DNA of 64,000 nucleotides, from assembly GCF_000828615.1 (NCBI RefSeq), contig NZ_AP012273.1, positions 2,957,001 through 3,021,000 of the forward strand, read 5' to 3'. Shown here piece after piece: positions 57,276 through 64,000 of the stretch. The DNA is from Thiolapillus brandeum. Its GTDB lineage: Bacteria > Pseudomonadota > Gammaproteobacteria > Chromatiales > Chromatiaceae. Within the stretch, counting starts at the first letter, position 1, and every line of letters starts with the position of its first letter. Under the pieces are notes generated by a model. That model did not search any database, had not been told where the DNA came from, and saw nothing but the letters and a program-made list of their open reading frames with translations. The position numbers were made by a program, and so were the translations under genes.

Positions 57276-59455
57276 CCGGCCGCCAGCAGGAATTCTCTTG
57301 CCTCATCGGGTTCCAGGGCGCGTGCATAGAAATAACCCTGTACTTCATCGCATTGTTCCTGGCGCAGCATTTCCTCCTGCTCCTCACCCTCGACACCCTC
57401 AGCAATGATCTTCAGATTCAGGGTCTTGCCCAGGGCGATGATGGCACGCACGATGGCCACGTCATTCTCATCTTCCGGAATCCCCGTGATAAAGGAACGG
57501 TCGATTTTCAATTTGGACAAAGGCAATTGTTTCAGATAGGCCAGGGAGGAATAGCCGGTACCAAAGTCGTCCACCGCCAGGGAAACCCCCAGTCCGCGCA
57601 ACTCCGTCATCACCGATATGGCCTGCTGGGTATGGCTCATGATGAAACTTTCCGTCAGTTCGAGTTCCAGCCAGTCCGTCTGGAACCCGGTTTCCCGCAC
57701 CACGTCACGCACCATATCCAGTAGTGCATAGCCGCGCAGTTGCAGGGCGGATATGTTCACCGATACCAGGCCCGTATCCATTCCCTCCTTGCGCCATTGG
57801 GCGAACTGCCGGCACGCCGTGCGCATCACCCACTCACCCAGCGCCAGAATCAGCCCGGTATCCTCGGCCAGAGGGATGAACTGGCCCGGCGGAATCTCGC
57901 CATGTTGCGGATGATGCCAACGGGCAAGAGCTTCAAATCCAACGACCCTGCCAGTACGCAGGCAGATCTGGGGCTGATAGCAAACCCGGAACTGGCCTTC
58001 CTGCAAGGCCCGGTGCATATCCGCTTCCATTCTGCTACGTTCGATGGCAGCGCGGGTCATTTCTTCCACATAGTATTGGAAGGTGCTGCGACCGGCTTCC
58101 TTGGCTTTGAACATGGCCGTGTCGGCATTGCGCAAAAGAGTATGCGCATCCTGTCCATCCTGGGGATAAAGACTGATACCAATGCTGATGGTGACAATGA
58201 ACTGATACGGCTCTACACCCAGAGGCTCGTCCAAGGCTTCCTGCAGGCGTTTCACACAGTACATGGTGCTTTCCGGCTCCTTGAGAGCTTCCATTACTAT
58301 GGCGAATTCATCCCCTCCCAACCGGGCAATGGTGTCCTGCTCCCGTATTGAGGCCCGCAAGCGCTTGCTGACCTCCTTGAGCACATCGTCACCCACCTCA
58401 TGACCAAAACTGTCGTTGATCTGTTTGAACTGATCCAGGTCTATATACAGAACCGCCAGCAAATCTCCACTACGGCTGACCCGGCGCAATGCCTGCTTGA
58501 GGCGGTCAAAAAACAGTTTTCTGTTCGGCAGGCCGGTCAACAGGTCATGATTGGCCAGGTGTTCCAGGCTGCGGGCCTTATCCTCGAGTTCCCGGGTCTT
58601 GAGCTGAACCAGGGAACGAAAAAGCAGTACCAGAAACAGGAGCACCAGACCCGCGAGAAAGGCTATGCCGAACAGCCATTTGATCCAGACCGGCAGAACC
58701 CTGCCCTCTTCCAGCGGGCTGAACCAGTCATGCAAGTTCTGATAGTAGAAGGAATCCGGATCATCCTTCCAGGCACGAACCCGGGCATCCAGTGCATTCA
58801 GCAACGCCTGCCTGCCTGGCGCAGCGGCAAACATCAACAAGGACGGCTTGGCCAGAATGTTGGTCATCTGAAGACCAAATTCATCGGCATGGCGACGGCC
58901 AAAATAGATATTCACCAGTCCTGCATCCACCCAGCCTATCTTGACCAGGCGAAACACATCACCAAAACCATTCACTTCATGGAAGGTCACATGCACACCC
59001 AGCTTACGCAACCTGAGCGCCAACGCCTGGTACTGAATACTGCCCTTGACCACTGCCAGGCTCTTGCCCTGCAGCTCTTTGAGACTGGGTACATCCACGC
59101 CTTTGCGCACGTACACCACAGACCAACTGGAAAGCACCACCTCCTTGCTCAGGAGAAAACGCCCGGCTCGTTCATTGGAATAAGCCACATCGGGCATCAG
59201 GTCGATTTCGCCTCTCTGGAGCTTATCCAGACAGTCGTCCCATTGGCAGGGAACATAGTCCAACGTCCAGCCTTCCTGCTCCGCTGCCCGATCCAGAAGC
59301 CTGGGAAAGAAGCCATCAGCCTGGCCTTCCCTGTTCAGAAAAACCTTGGGCTCATTCTGGTAGATGCCGACTTTTACCGCTGTTTCCGCCCATGCAGCGG
59401 ACAGTTGGCTACAAAAAAACACCAACAAGCAATAGCGCACTACCAGCGAAAACAT
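57254..59455 (-). CDS. Membrane sensor with SBP, GGDEF and EAL domains
   Basis: The 733-residue protein (start at 59455) has a signal peptide (1-23). A periplasmic extracellular-solute-binding (SBP_bac_3) domain follows (about 25-245: KVGIYQNEPKVFLNREGQADGF is the hallmark, split here for length as KVGIYQNEPKVF). A membrane helix (WLFGIAFLAGLVLLFLVLLF, about 262-282), a GGDEF domain (LTGLPNRKLFFDRL, LGGDEFAIV) and an EAL domain (VVGFEALARWHHPQHG, about 500-515; VDDFGTGYSSLAYL) come next. Both catalytic motifs are intact, so it could make or break cyclic di-GMP in response to a periplasmic ligand. Confidence 0.92.
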   Translation of the reverse strand: MFSLVVRYCLLVFFCSQLSAAWAETAVKVGIYQNEPKVFLNREGQADGFFPRLLDRAAEQEGWTLDYVPCQWDDCLDKLQRGEIDLMPDVAYSNERAGRFLLSKEVVLSSWSVVYVRKGVDVPSLKELQGKSLAVVKGSIQYQALALRLRKLGVHVTFHEVNGFGDVFRLVKIGWVDAGLVNIYFGRRHADEFGLQMTNILAKPSLLMFAAAPGRQALLNALDARVRAWKDDPDSFYYQNLHDWFSPLEEGRVLPVWIKWLFGIAFLAGLVLLFLVLLFRSLVQLKTRELEDKARSLEHLANHDLLTGLPNRKLFFDRLKQALRRVSRSGDLLAVLYIDLDQFKQINDSFGHEVGDDVLKEVSKRLRASIREQDTIARLGGDEFAIVMEALKEPESTMYCVKRLQEALDEPLGVEPYQFIVTISIGISLYPQDGQDAHTLLRNADTAMFKAKEAGRSTFQYYVEEMTRAAIERSRMEADMHRALQEGQFRVCYQPQICLRTGRVVGFEALARWHHPQHGEIPPGQFIPLAEDTGLILALGEWVMRTACRQFAQWRKEGMDTGLVSVNISALQLRGYALLDMVRDVVRETGFQTDWLELELTESFIMSHTQQAISVMTELRGLGVSLAVDDFGTGYSSLAYLKQLPLSKLKIDRSFITGIPEDENDVAIVRAIIALGKTLNLKIIAEGVEGEEQEEMLRQEQCDEVQGYFYARALEPDEAREFLLAAGQGAGSV

Positions 59456-59642
59456 CAATACTCCCGGCCTCGGAGACACCCCATGGTTACAGACATGCCC
59501 TGCATACATTTCAGAATGGCAAAAACACCTTGCGTACAAATGCCAATCACATCACATTTTATCCCAGTATCGCACTTATGATCTCGATAACCCATTAAAA
59601 ACCCAAAAAAATACCCGCCATTATGTGGTGCCGGTTTCCCGG

Positions 59643-59648
59643 TATAAT
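59643..59648 (+). promoter_or_regulatory. Possible -10 box of the PP-loop/TusA/CDF operon
   Basis: TATAAT lies 39 bp upstream of the start codon at 59688. The -35 region is poor (attatg around 59620), so confidence in a sigma-70 promoter is low. Confidence 0.3.
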
Positions 59649-59687
59649 GACCGCCCGACCTTCTTCGAGCAGGAACACCCAACGACC

Positions 59688-60725
59688 ATGCAACGCAAAG
59701 CTGTAGCCCTGATTTCCGGCGGCCTGGATTCCCTGCTGGCGGTTCGTGTCATGCAGGAACAGGGAATATACGTGGAGGGCATCAATTTCTTCACCGGTTT
59801 CTGCGTGGAAGGGCATACCCATGCCATTCGCAAAAAGGATCAAAAAAAACCAAAACGCAACAATGCCTTATGGTGTGCCGAACAGCTTGGAATCAAACTT
59901 CATATCATCGACATCGTGGAAGAATACAAGGACGTTGTGTTCAACCCCCGGTATGGCTATGGCGCCAATCTCAACCCCTGCCTGGACTGCAAGATCTTCA
60001 TGGTCAAAAAAGCCAGGGAATGGATGGAAGCCCATGACTTCGACTTCATCATCACCGGGGAGGTGGTCGGACAGCGCCCCAAATCCCAGCGCAAGGACAC
60101 CATGCCTGTGGTGCAGAAGGACTCCGGTATCGAAGATCGTCTGCTGCGCCCCCTGTGCGCCAGAAATCTCCCCCCCACCCTGCCCGAGCGCGAAGGCTGG
60201 GTGGACAGGGACAAGCTCTACGACTTCTCCGGCCGCAGCCGCAAACCGCAGATGGCCCTGGCAAAAGCATTCGGCTTCGCCGATTACGCCCAACCTGCCG
60301 GAGGCTGCTGTTTTCTCACTGATGAGCAGTATTCCATCAAACTCCAGGATCTGTGGCAGGCCCGGGGGAACAAGCAGTATGAAATGGATGACATCATGCT
60401 GCTCAAGGTCGGGCGCCATATCCGGCCGGAGCCGGGCTACAAGCTCATCATTTCCCGGGAAGAAGGCGAGGGCAAATTCCTGCAGGGTTATCGCAAGCAG
60501 TATCCCAGCCTCAAAACCACCAGCCATGCCGGCCCTCTGTGTCTCATCGATGGCGATTTTGCCGAGGAACAGATCGAGCAGGCGGCACGCATCGTAGCCC
60601 GCTACAGCCAGGGCAAGAACGCTCCTGAGGTAGAGCTGGAATTCCGGGATACCGAAGGTAATACCCGTCTGCTGACCGTGCCCCCTCTGCCGCCCCATGA
60701 GCTGAAGAAGGAGTGGGTGGTATGA
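59688..60725 (+). CDS. PP-loop thiolase-like protein (MnmA/ThiI superfamily)
   Basis: Start at 59688 (MQRKAVALISGGLDSLLAV), 345 residues. The N-terminal SGGLDS PP-loop binds ATP to adenylate a substrate. Cysteines sit in NPCLDCKIFMVKKAREW (about 105-108) and PAGGCCFLTD (about 205-208), like the cysteines used in tRNA 2-thiolation, though the arrangement differs from standard MnmA. The C-terminal half has LLKVGRHIRPEPGYKLII. A TusA-like sulfur carrier overlaps its stop codon, which suggests that it receives sulfur for a thiolation reaction, perhaps on tRNA. The substrate is inferred only. Confidence 0.8.
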   Translation: MQRKAVALISGGLDSLLAVRVMQEQGIYVEGINFFTGFCVEGHTHAIRKKDQKKPKRNNALWCAEQLGIKLHIIDIVEEYKDVVFNPRYGYGANLNPCLDCKIFMVKKAREWMEAHDFDFIITGEVVGQRPKSQRKDTMPVVQKDSGIEDRLLRPLCARNLPPTLPEREGWVDRDKLYDFSGRSRKPQMALAKAFGFADYAQPAGGCCFLTDEQYSIKLQDLWQARGNKQYEMDDIMLLKVGRHIRPEPGYKLIISREEGEGKFLQGYRKQYPSLKTTSHAGPLCLIDGDFAEEQIEQAARIVARYSQGKNAPEVELEFRDTEGNTRLLTVPPLPPHELKKEWVV

Positions 60726-60958
60726 GCCGCACCATCCTGGATTGCCGCCGCCTGCTCTGTCCCATGCCCGTGATCCGGGTCCAGGATCGCATTGCTGAAC
60801 TGCAGGCCGGCGATGAACTCCAGGCCATCTGCACCGATCCCGGCGTGATGCAGGACATTCCCGCCTGGTGCCGTATCAACGGTCACGAGATCCTTGAGCA
60901 AAGGCTGGAGGACGACGAATACATTCTGCTCATACGTGTACAGGACACTGAAGGATGA
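60722..60958 (+). CDS. TusA-family sulfur-carrier protein
   Basis: A 78-residue protein with the CPMPVIRVQDRI motif (Cys near residue 13) that carries persulfide sulfur in TusA proteins. The rest fits the small alpha/beta fold. It starts in the overlap with the PP-loop gene (ATGA) and its own stop overlaps the CDF gene (ATGA), so three genes are translationally coupled. Sulfur transfer to the PP-loop protein is the straightforward inference. Confidence 0.88.
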   Translation: MSRTILDCRRLLCPMPVIRVQDRIAELQAGDELQAICTDPGVMQDIPAWCRINGHEILEQRLEDDEYILLIRVQDTEG

Positions 60959-62151
60959 AGGACACACCCCCAATGGATGCTCAACAGCACCGGGAACTGC
61001 GCAAGCAGGAATCCGGCCGGGTGGCCATCGTGGGAGCCCTGGTCAATGTCATTCTCAGCGCCGTCAAGGTGACCGTCGGCATCATCGGCAACTCCCAGGC
61101 CCTGATTATCGACGGCATTCATTCCCTGTCCGACCTGTTGACCGATATCCTGGTGCTGGTGGCCTCACACCAGGCCTCTCATGGCCCGGATGAAAACCAC
61201 CCCTATGGCCATGGCCGGTTCGAAACCGCCGCCACCCTGGCCCTGGGCGCTTTCCTGGTACTGGTGGCCGGCGGCATCATGTGGGACTCCTTCGAACGCC
61301 TGTTCCAGGCAGAGCACGTCAACCCCCCAAGGGCTATCGCCCTGTATGCCGCCCTGTTTTCCATACTGGCCAACGAAGCCCTGTACTGGTACACCATCAT
61401 CGTGGCCCGCCGCATCAACTCGGAACTGCTGCGCGCCAATGCCTGGCATCACCGCTCGGACGCCGTCTCCTCCATCGTGGTACTCATCGGTGTCGGCGGC
61501 GCCATGCTGGGCCATGGCTGGCTGGACCTGGCCGCCGCCCTCATCGTCGGCGCCATGGTGGCCAAAATCGGCTGGGATCTCGGCTGGAGCGCCATGCGCG
61601 AGCTGGTGGACGAGTCCCTGGAGGAAGACAAGGTAGAGAAGATCCGGCACATCATCACCGATATTCCAGGCGTCAGCTCCCTGCACATGCTGCGCACCCG
61701 CCGTCAGGGCCACGAAGCGATGGCGGATGTGCATGTGCAGGTGAATCCCCGGATCTCCGTATCCGAGGGGCACATGATCGCCATTGCCGTAGAAGAGGAG
61801 ATCAAGGCGGAAATCGAGGAAATCTCCGACGTTACCGTCCATATCGACCCGGAAGACGACGAAACCATGCCAACCTGCAAAGGGCTTCCCCTGCGGGAGG
61901 AGGCCGAGGCCCGCCTCAAAGATGCCTGGAAAGACCTCAGTTGCCTGGGCAGGCAGGACGGCATCCTGCTGCACTATCTGGGAGGAAAAATCGATCTGGA
62001 TATATTCTTCCCTCTGGATTGCTATATCAGCCGGGAAGCCGCAGAGAAACTGCAGGCCACCATGCAACTGTCCCTGGAGAACTACCCCGAGTTTGGTGAA
62101 GTGAAACTGTATTTTGGCGGCGCAGCGCACCCGAATGGTGCGCAGCCCTAG
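60955..62151 (+). CDS. CDF-family cation efflux protein (FieF-like)
   Basis: A 398-residue protein with six membrane helices: SGRVAIVGALVNVILSAVKV is the first, and IIDGIHSLSDLLTDILVLVA carries the HxxxD metal-binding site of the family. HHRSDAVSSIVVLIG holds the second HxxxD. A cytoplasmic C-terminal domain (about 220-290) and an extra 100-residue C-terminal extension (DETMPTCKGLPLREEAEARL onward) follow. The extension is longer than in typical FieF and is not recognised. Substrate (Fe, Zn or other) unknown. It is coupled to the TusA-like gene. Confidence 0.9.
   Translation: MKDTPPMDAQQHRELRKQESGRVAIVGALVNVILSAVKVTVGIIGNSQALIIDGIHSLSDLLTDILVLVASHQASHGPDENHPYGHGRFETAATLALGAFLVLVAGGIMWDSFERLFQAEHVNPPRAIALYAALFSILANEALYWYTIIVARRINSELLRANAWHHRSDAVSSIVVLIGVGGAMLGHGWLDLAAALIVGAMVAKIGWDLGWSAMRELVDESLEEDKVEKIRHIITDIPGVSSLHMLRTRRQGHEAMADVHVQVNPRISVSEGHMIAIAVEEEIKAEIEEISDVTVHIDPEDDETMPTCKGLPLREEAEARLKDAWKDLSCLGRQDGILLHYLGGKIDLDIFFPLDCYISREAAEKLQATMQLSLENYPEFGEVKLYFGGAAHPNGAQP
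62125..62143. promoter_or_regulatory. NtrC-type binding site upstream of glnA
   Basis: gcgcacccgaatggtgcgc is a palindrome fitting the NtrC consensus TGCACC-N5-GGTGCA with the core GCACC/GGTGC. It overlaps the 3' end of the CDF gene. Confidence 0.75.
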
Positions 62152-62156
62152 TCCCA

Positions 62157-62171
62157 GCACCATTATGGTGC
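62157..62171. promoter_or_regulatory. Second NtrC-type binding site upstream of glnA
   Basis: gcaccattatggtgc is a near-perfect palindrome close to TGCACCATAATGGTGCA. Its centre is 30 bp from that of the first site, about three helical turns, as in paired glnA enhancers of enteric bacteria. Confidence 0.8.
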
Positions 62172-62226
62172 GCCCCGGCAATCACCCTGAACCGTGCACC
62201 ACCCCCCTGCGCTATTGGTATTCCTG

Positions 62227-62512
62227 ATATTAACCCGGCGACCAAATATATCGTCCTCAGCCGCCCTGTCTGCGTGGGTGGCAAGGCATCAACGCGCCGC
62301 TGTAGCCACTCTACAGCAAGTGTTGATAACGCAGTCCACCCGCGCAGACAGGGCAGCCTTCCTTTTTATTTTCAATTTGTTAGGTGCTTCAAACAGAGCA
62401 CGTATCGGTGTTGCGGCTTTTGACAAGGGCTTGCCATTGCCTGCAAGCCGCGCCTTGATACGCGCCCTGTTTGAAGCACTGAGGGCGACATATTTGGTCG
62501 CCGGGTTAATAT
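62227..62512. repeat. 286-bp palindromic two-armed element between NtrC sites and glnA promoter
   Basis: The outer inverted repeat is 62227-62260 against 62479-62512 (34 bp, two mismatches). Inside are two arms: 62263-62281 against 62336-62354 (one mismatch), with inner stems gctgtag/ctacagc; and 62384-62396 against 62467-62479, with inner stems cgtatc/gatacg and gcggctt/aagccgc. All three mismatches in the stems replace A-T by a G/T (G-U) pair. No gene fits it. It could be a MITE with 34-bp ends, or a structured RNA. The remaining sequence (62152-62226 and 62513-62565) holds only the regulatory sites. Confidence 0.8.
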
Positions 62513-62566
62513 ATAGCGCTTATGCGCCACTCAAGCATTTCTCCTTGACCTGCGCGCCTCCCTGAT

Positions 62567-62580
62567 GGCATGGTTCATGC
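62567..62580 (+). promoter_or_regulatory. Sigma-54 promoter of glnA
   Basis: tggcatggttcatgca has GG at 62567-62568 and GC at 62579-62580 with the required 10-bp spacing, fitting the -24/-12 consensus TGGCAC-N5-TTGCA. Transcription would start near 62592, about 80 bp before the glnA start codon. Confidence 0.8.
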
Positions 62581-62672
62581 ACTAAAAATCGGGACTTGAG
62601 ACCAAGGCGCGCCGGAACTGAAGCTTCCCAACGGTCGCCTTTTATTTTTTGTTAACCATATTGGAGGGGCAA

Positions 62673-64000
62673 ATGTCCGCAAAAGACGTCCTCAAAATGA
62701 TCAAAGACAACGACGTGAAATTCGTCGATTTACGCTTCACCGACACCCGCGGCAAGGAACAGCACGTATCTCTGCCGGTCAGCCAGATCGATGAAGACAT
62801 GTTTACCGAAGGCAAGATGTTCGACGGTTCATCCATTGCCGGCTGGAAAGGCATCAACGAATCCGACATGATTCTCATGCCCGATGCCGATACTGCGGTC
62901 ATCGACCCCTTTGCCGATGAGACCATGGTCAACATCCGCTGCGACATTCTCGAGCCCTCCACCATGGAAGGCTACGAGCGCGATCCCCGCTCCGTGGCCA
63001 AGCGCGCCGAAGCCTATCTCAAGTCCACCGGCATTGCCGACACGGCCTACTTCGGTCCCGAGCCCGAGTTCTTCATCCTCGACGATGTGCGCTGGGGATC
63101 TGACATGTCCGGCTCTTTCTACAAGATCGACTCCGAAGAAGCCGAATGGAACTCCGAGCGTGTCTATGAAGACGGCAACATCGGTCACCGCCCCGGCCTG
63201 AAGGGCGGCTATTTCCCGGTACCTCCCGTCGATTCCCTGCACGATCTGCGTGCTGCCATGTGCCTGGCCCTGGAAGAGATGGGAGTACCCGTCGAAGTGC
63301 ATCACCATGAAGTCGCCACTGCCGGTCAGTGTGAGATCGGCACCATGTTCGACACCCTGGTAAAACGCGCCGACCAGAACCAGATCATGAAGTACGTCAT
63401 CCAGAACGTCGGTCACGCTTACGGCAAGACCGTGACGTTCATGCCCAAGCCTCTGGTAGGCGACAACGGCTCCGGCATGCACGTGCACCAGTCCCTGTCC
63501 AAAGATGGTGAAAACATCTTCGCCGGCGACCAGTACGGCGGCCTGTCCGAGACTGCCCTGTATTACATCGGCGGCATCATCAAGCACGCCCGCGCCCTGA
63601 ATGCCTTCACCAACGCCTCCACCAACAGCTACAAGCGCCTGGTGCCCGGCTTTGAAGCGCCCGTCATGCTGGCCTATTCCGCCCGCAACCGCTCTGCATC
63701 CATCCGTATTCCCTGGGTACCCAGCCCCAAGGGACGCCGTATCGAAGTGCGCTTCCCGGATCCCACCGCCAACTCCTACCTGGCCTTCGCTGCCATGATG
63801 ATGGCCGGCCTGGACGGCATCCAGAACAAGATCCATCCCGGCGACGCCATGGACAAGGACCTGTATGACCTGCCCGCAGAAGAAGCCGCCGCCATCCCCA
63901 CTGTCTGCCACAGCCTGGACCAGGCTCTGGAAGCCCTGGACGCGGATCGCAGCTTCCTCACCGCAGGCGGCGTGTTCACCGATGATCTCATCGATGCCTA
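62673..64000 (+). CDS. glnA: Glutamine synthetase, type I (3' end outside window)
   Basis: GlnA makes glutamine from glutamate, ammonia and ATP and is the main nitrogen assimilation enzyme. The visible 442 residues start [17 protein letters not shown] after a ggaggg motif. It has [18 protein letters not shown] (residues about 48-65), the metal-binding EPEFFILDD and [11 protein letters not shown] with Glu and His of the active site, VHQSLSKDG, and KDLYDLP (about 396-402), whose Tyr is the adenylylation site of type I-beta enzymes. The gene continues past 64000. Upstream are two NtrC sites and a sigma-54 promoter, so it is nitrogen-regulated. Confidence 0.97.
   Translation, partial: MSAKDVLKMIKDNDVKFVDLRFTDTRGKEQHVSLPVSQIDEDMFTEGKMFDGSSIAGWKGINESDMILMPDADTAVIDPFADETMVNIRCDILEPSTMEGYERDPRSVAKRAEAYLKSTGIADTAYFGPEPEFFILDDVRWGSDMSGSFYKIDSEEAEWNSERVYEDGNIGHRPGLKGGYFPVPPVDSLHDLRAAMCLALEEMGVPVEVHHHEVATAGQCEIGTMFDTLVKRADQNQIMKYVIQNVGHAYGKTVTFMPKPLVGDNGSGMHVHQSLSKDGENIFAGDQYGGLSETALYYIGGIIKHARALNAFTNASTNSYKRLVPGFEAPVMLAYSARNRSASIRIPWVPSPKGRRIEVRFPDPTANSYLAFAAMMMAGLDGIQNKIHPGDAMDKDLYDLPAEEAAAIPTVCHSLDQALEALDADRSFLTAGGVFTDDLIDA

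Noticed and set aside
62380-62390. gttaggtg inside the glnA-upstream palindrome as a stray attC
   Set aside because: The matching second core and the attC stem layout are missing. The motif is part of a larger two-armed palindrome.

Overview
The window looks like the chromosome of a GC-rich gammaproteobacterium, probably a sulfur oxidiser of the Chromatiales/Thiolapillus kind. The evidence is the leuS-lptE-holA-nadD block, tmcA, cobalamin-dependent metH, a sigma-54/NtrC-driven glnA, a DsrC/TusE-like protein, a TusA-type sulfur carrier and a bacteriohemerythrin. The lineage is inferred from gene content only.

Positions 1-12,217 are an integron. A rightward integron integrase gene (11,228-12,217) sits next to an attI region (about 10,870-11,110). 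To its left lies an AT-rich array of cassettes whose genes all read leftward and are separated by attC sites of 72-132 bp. The cassettes encode small membrane proteins, a DUF4145-like protein, a Cys-rich protein, a TPR membrane protein, and an AAA ATPase + HNH nuclease pair that resembles a phage-defence module. Two copies of one IS110/IS1111-family element sit at the same point of two different attC sites. One copy is complete; the other is cut by an IS256-family element that runs off the left edge.

Positions 12,329-28,311 hold a conserved unknown gene, an IS5/IS1182-type element, a YfdX-like protein, a DsrC/TusE homologue lacking the C-terminal cysteine, a MacAB-like ABC efflux operon, and the core block leuS-lptE-holA-proA-nadD-yiiX-like, all read leftward.

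Positions 28,435-41,478 are accessory. They hold a fusion of a degenerate metal-binding periplasmic domain with a SCO1 domain, then a three-gene operon that looks like a peptide-modification system. In it a membrane protein ends in a (Cys-His-Ser-Ala)n tail, followed by a radical SAM/SPASM enzyme with a PqqD-like N-terminus and a four-helix membrane protein. A TPR-GGDEF protein and two paralogous secreted SLH-repeat proteins follow.

Positions 41,766-64,000 hold metH, a REP array with a frameshifted RAYT transposase, tmcA, hemerythrin, nei, a YceI/cytochrome b561 operon, a lytic transglycosylase/methyltransferase/DUF350/CbiM-like cluster, an aldo/keto reductase, an SBP-GGDEF-EAL protein, a coupled PP-loop/TusA/CDF operon, and glnA (truncated by the window end). 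The glnA control region is notable: two NtrC sites and a sigma-54 promoter are separated by a 286-bp, strongly palindromic two-armed element that may be an insertion.
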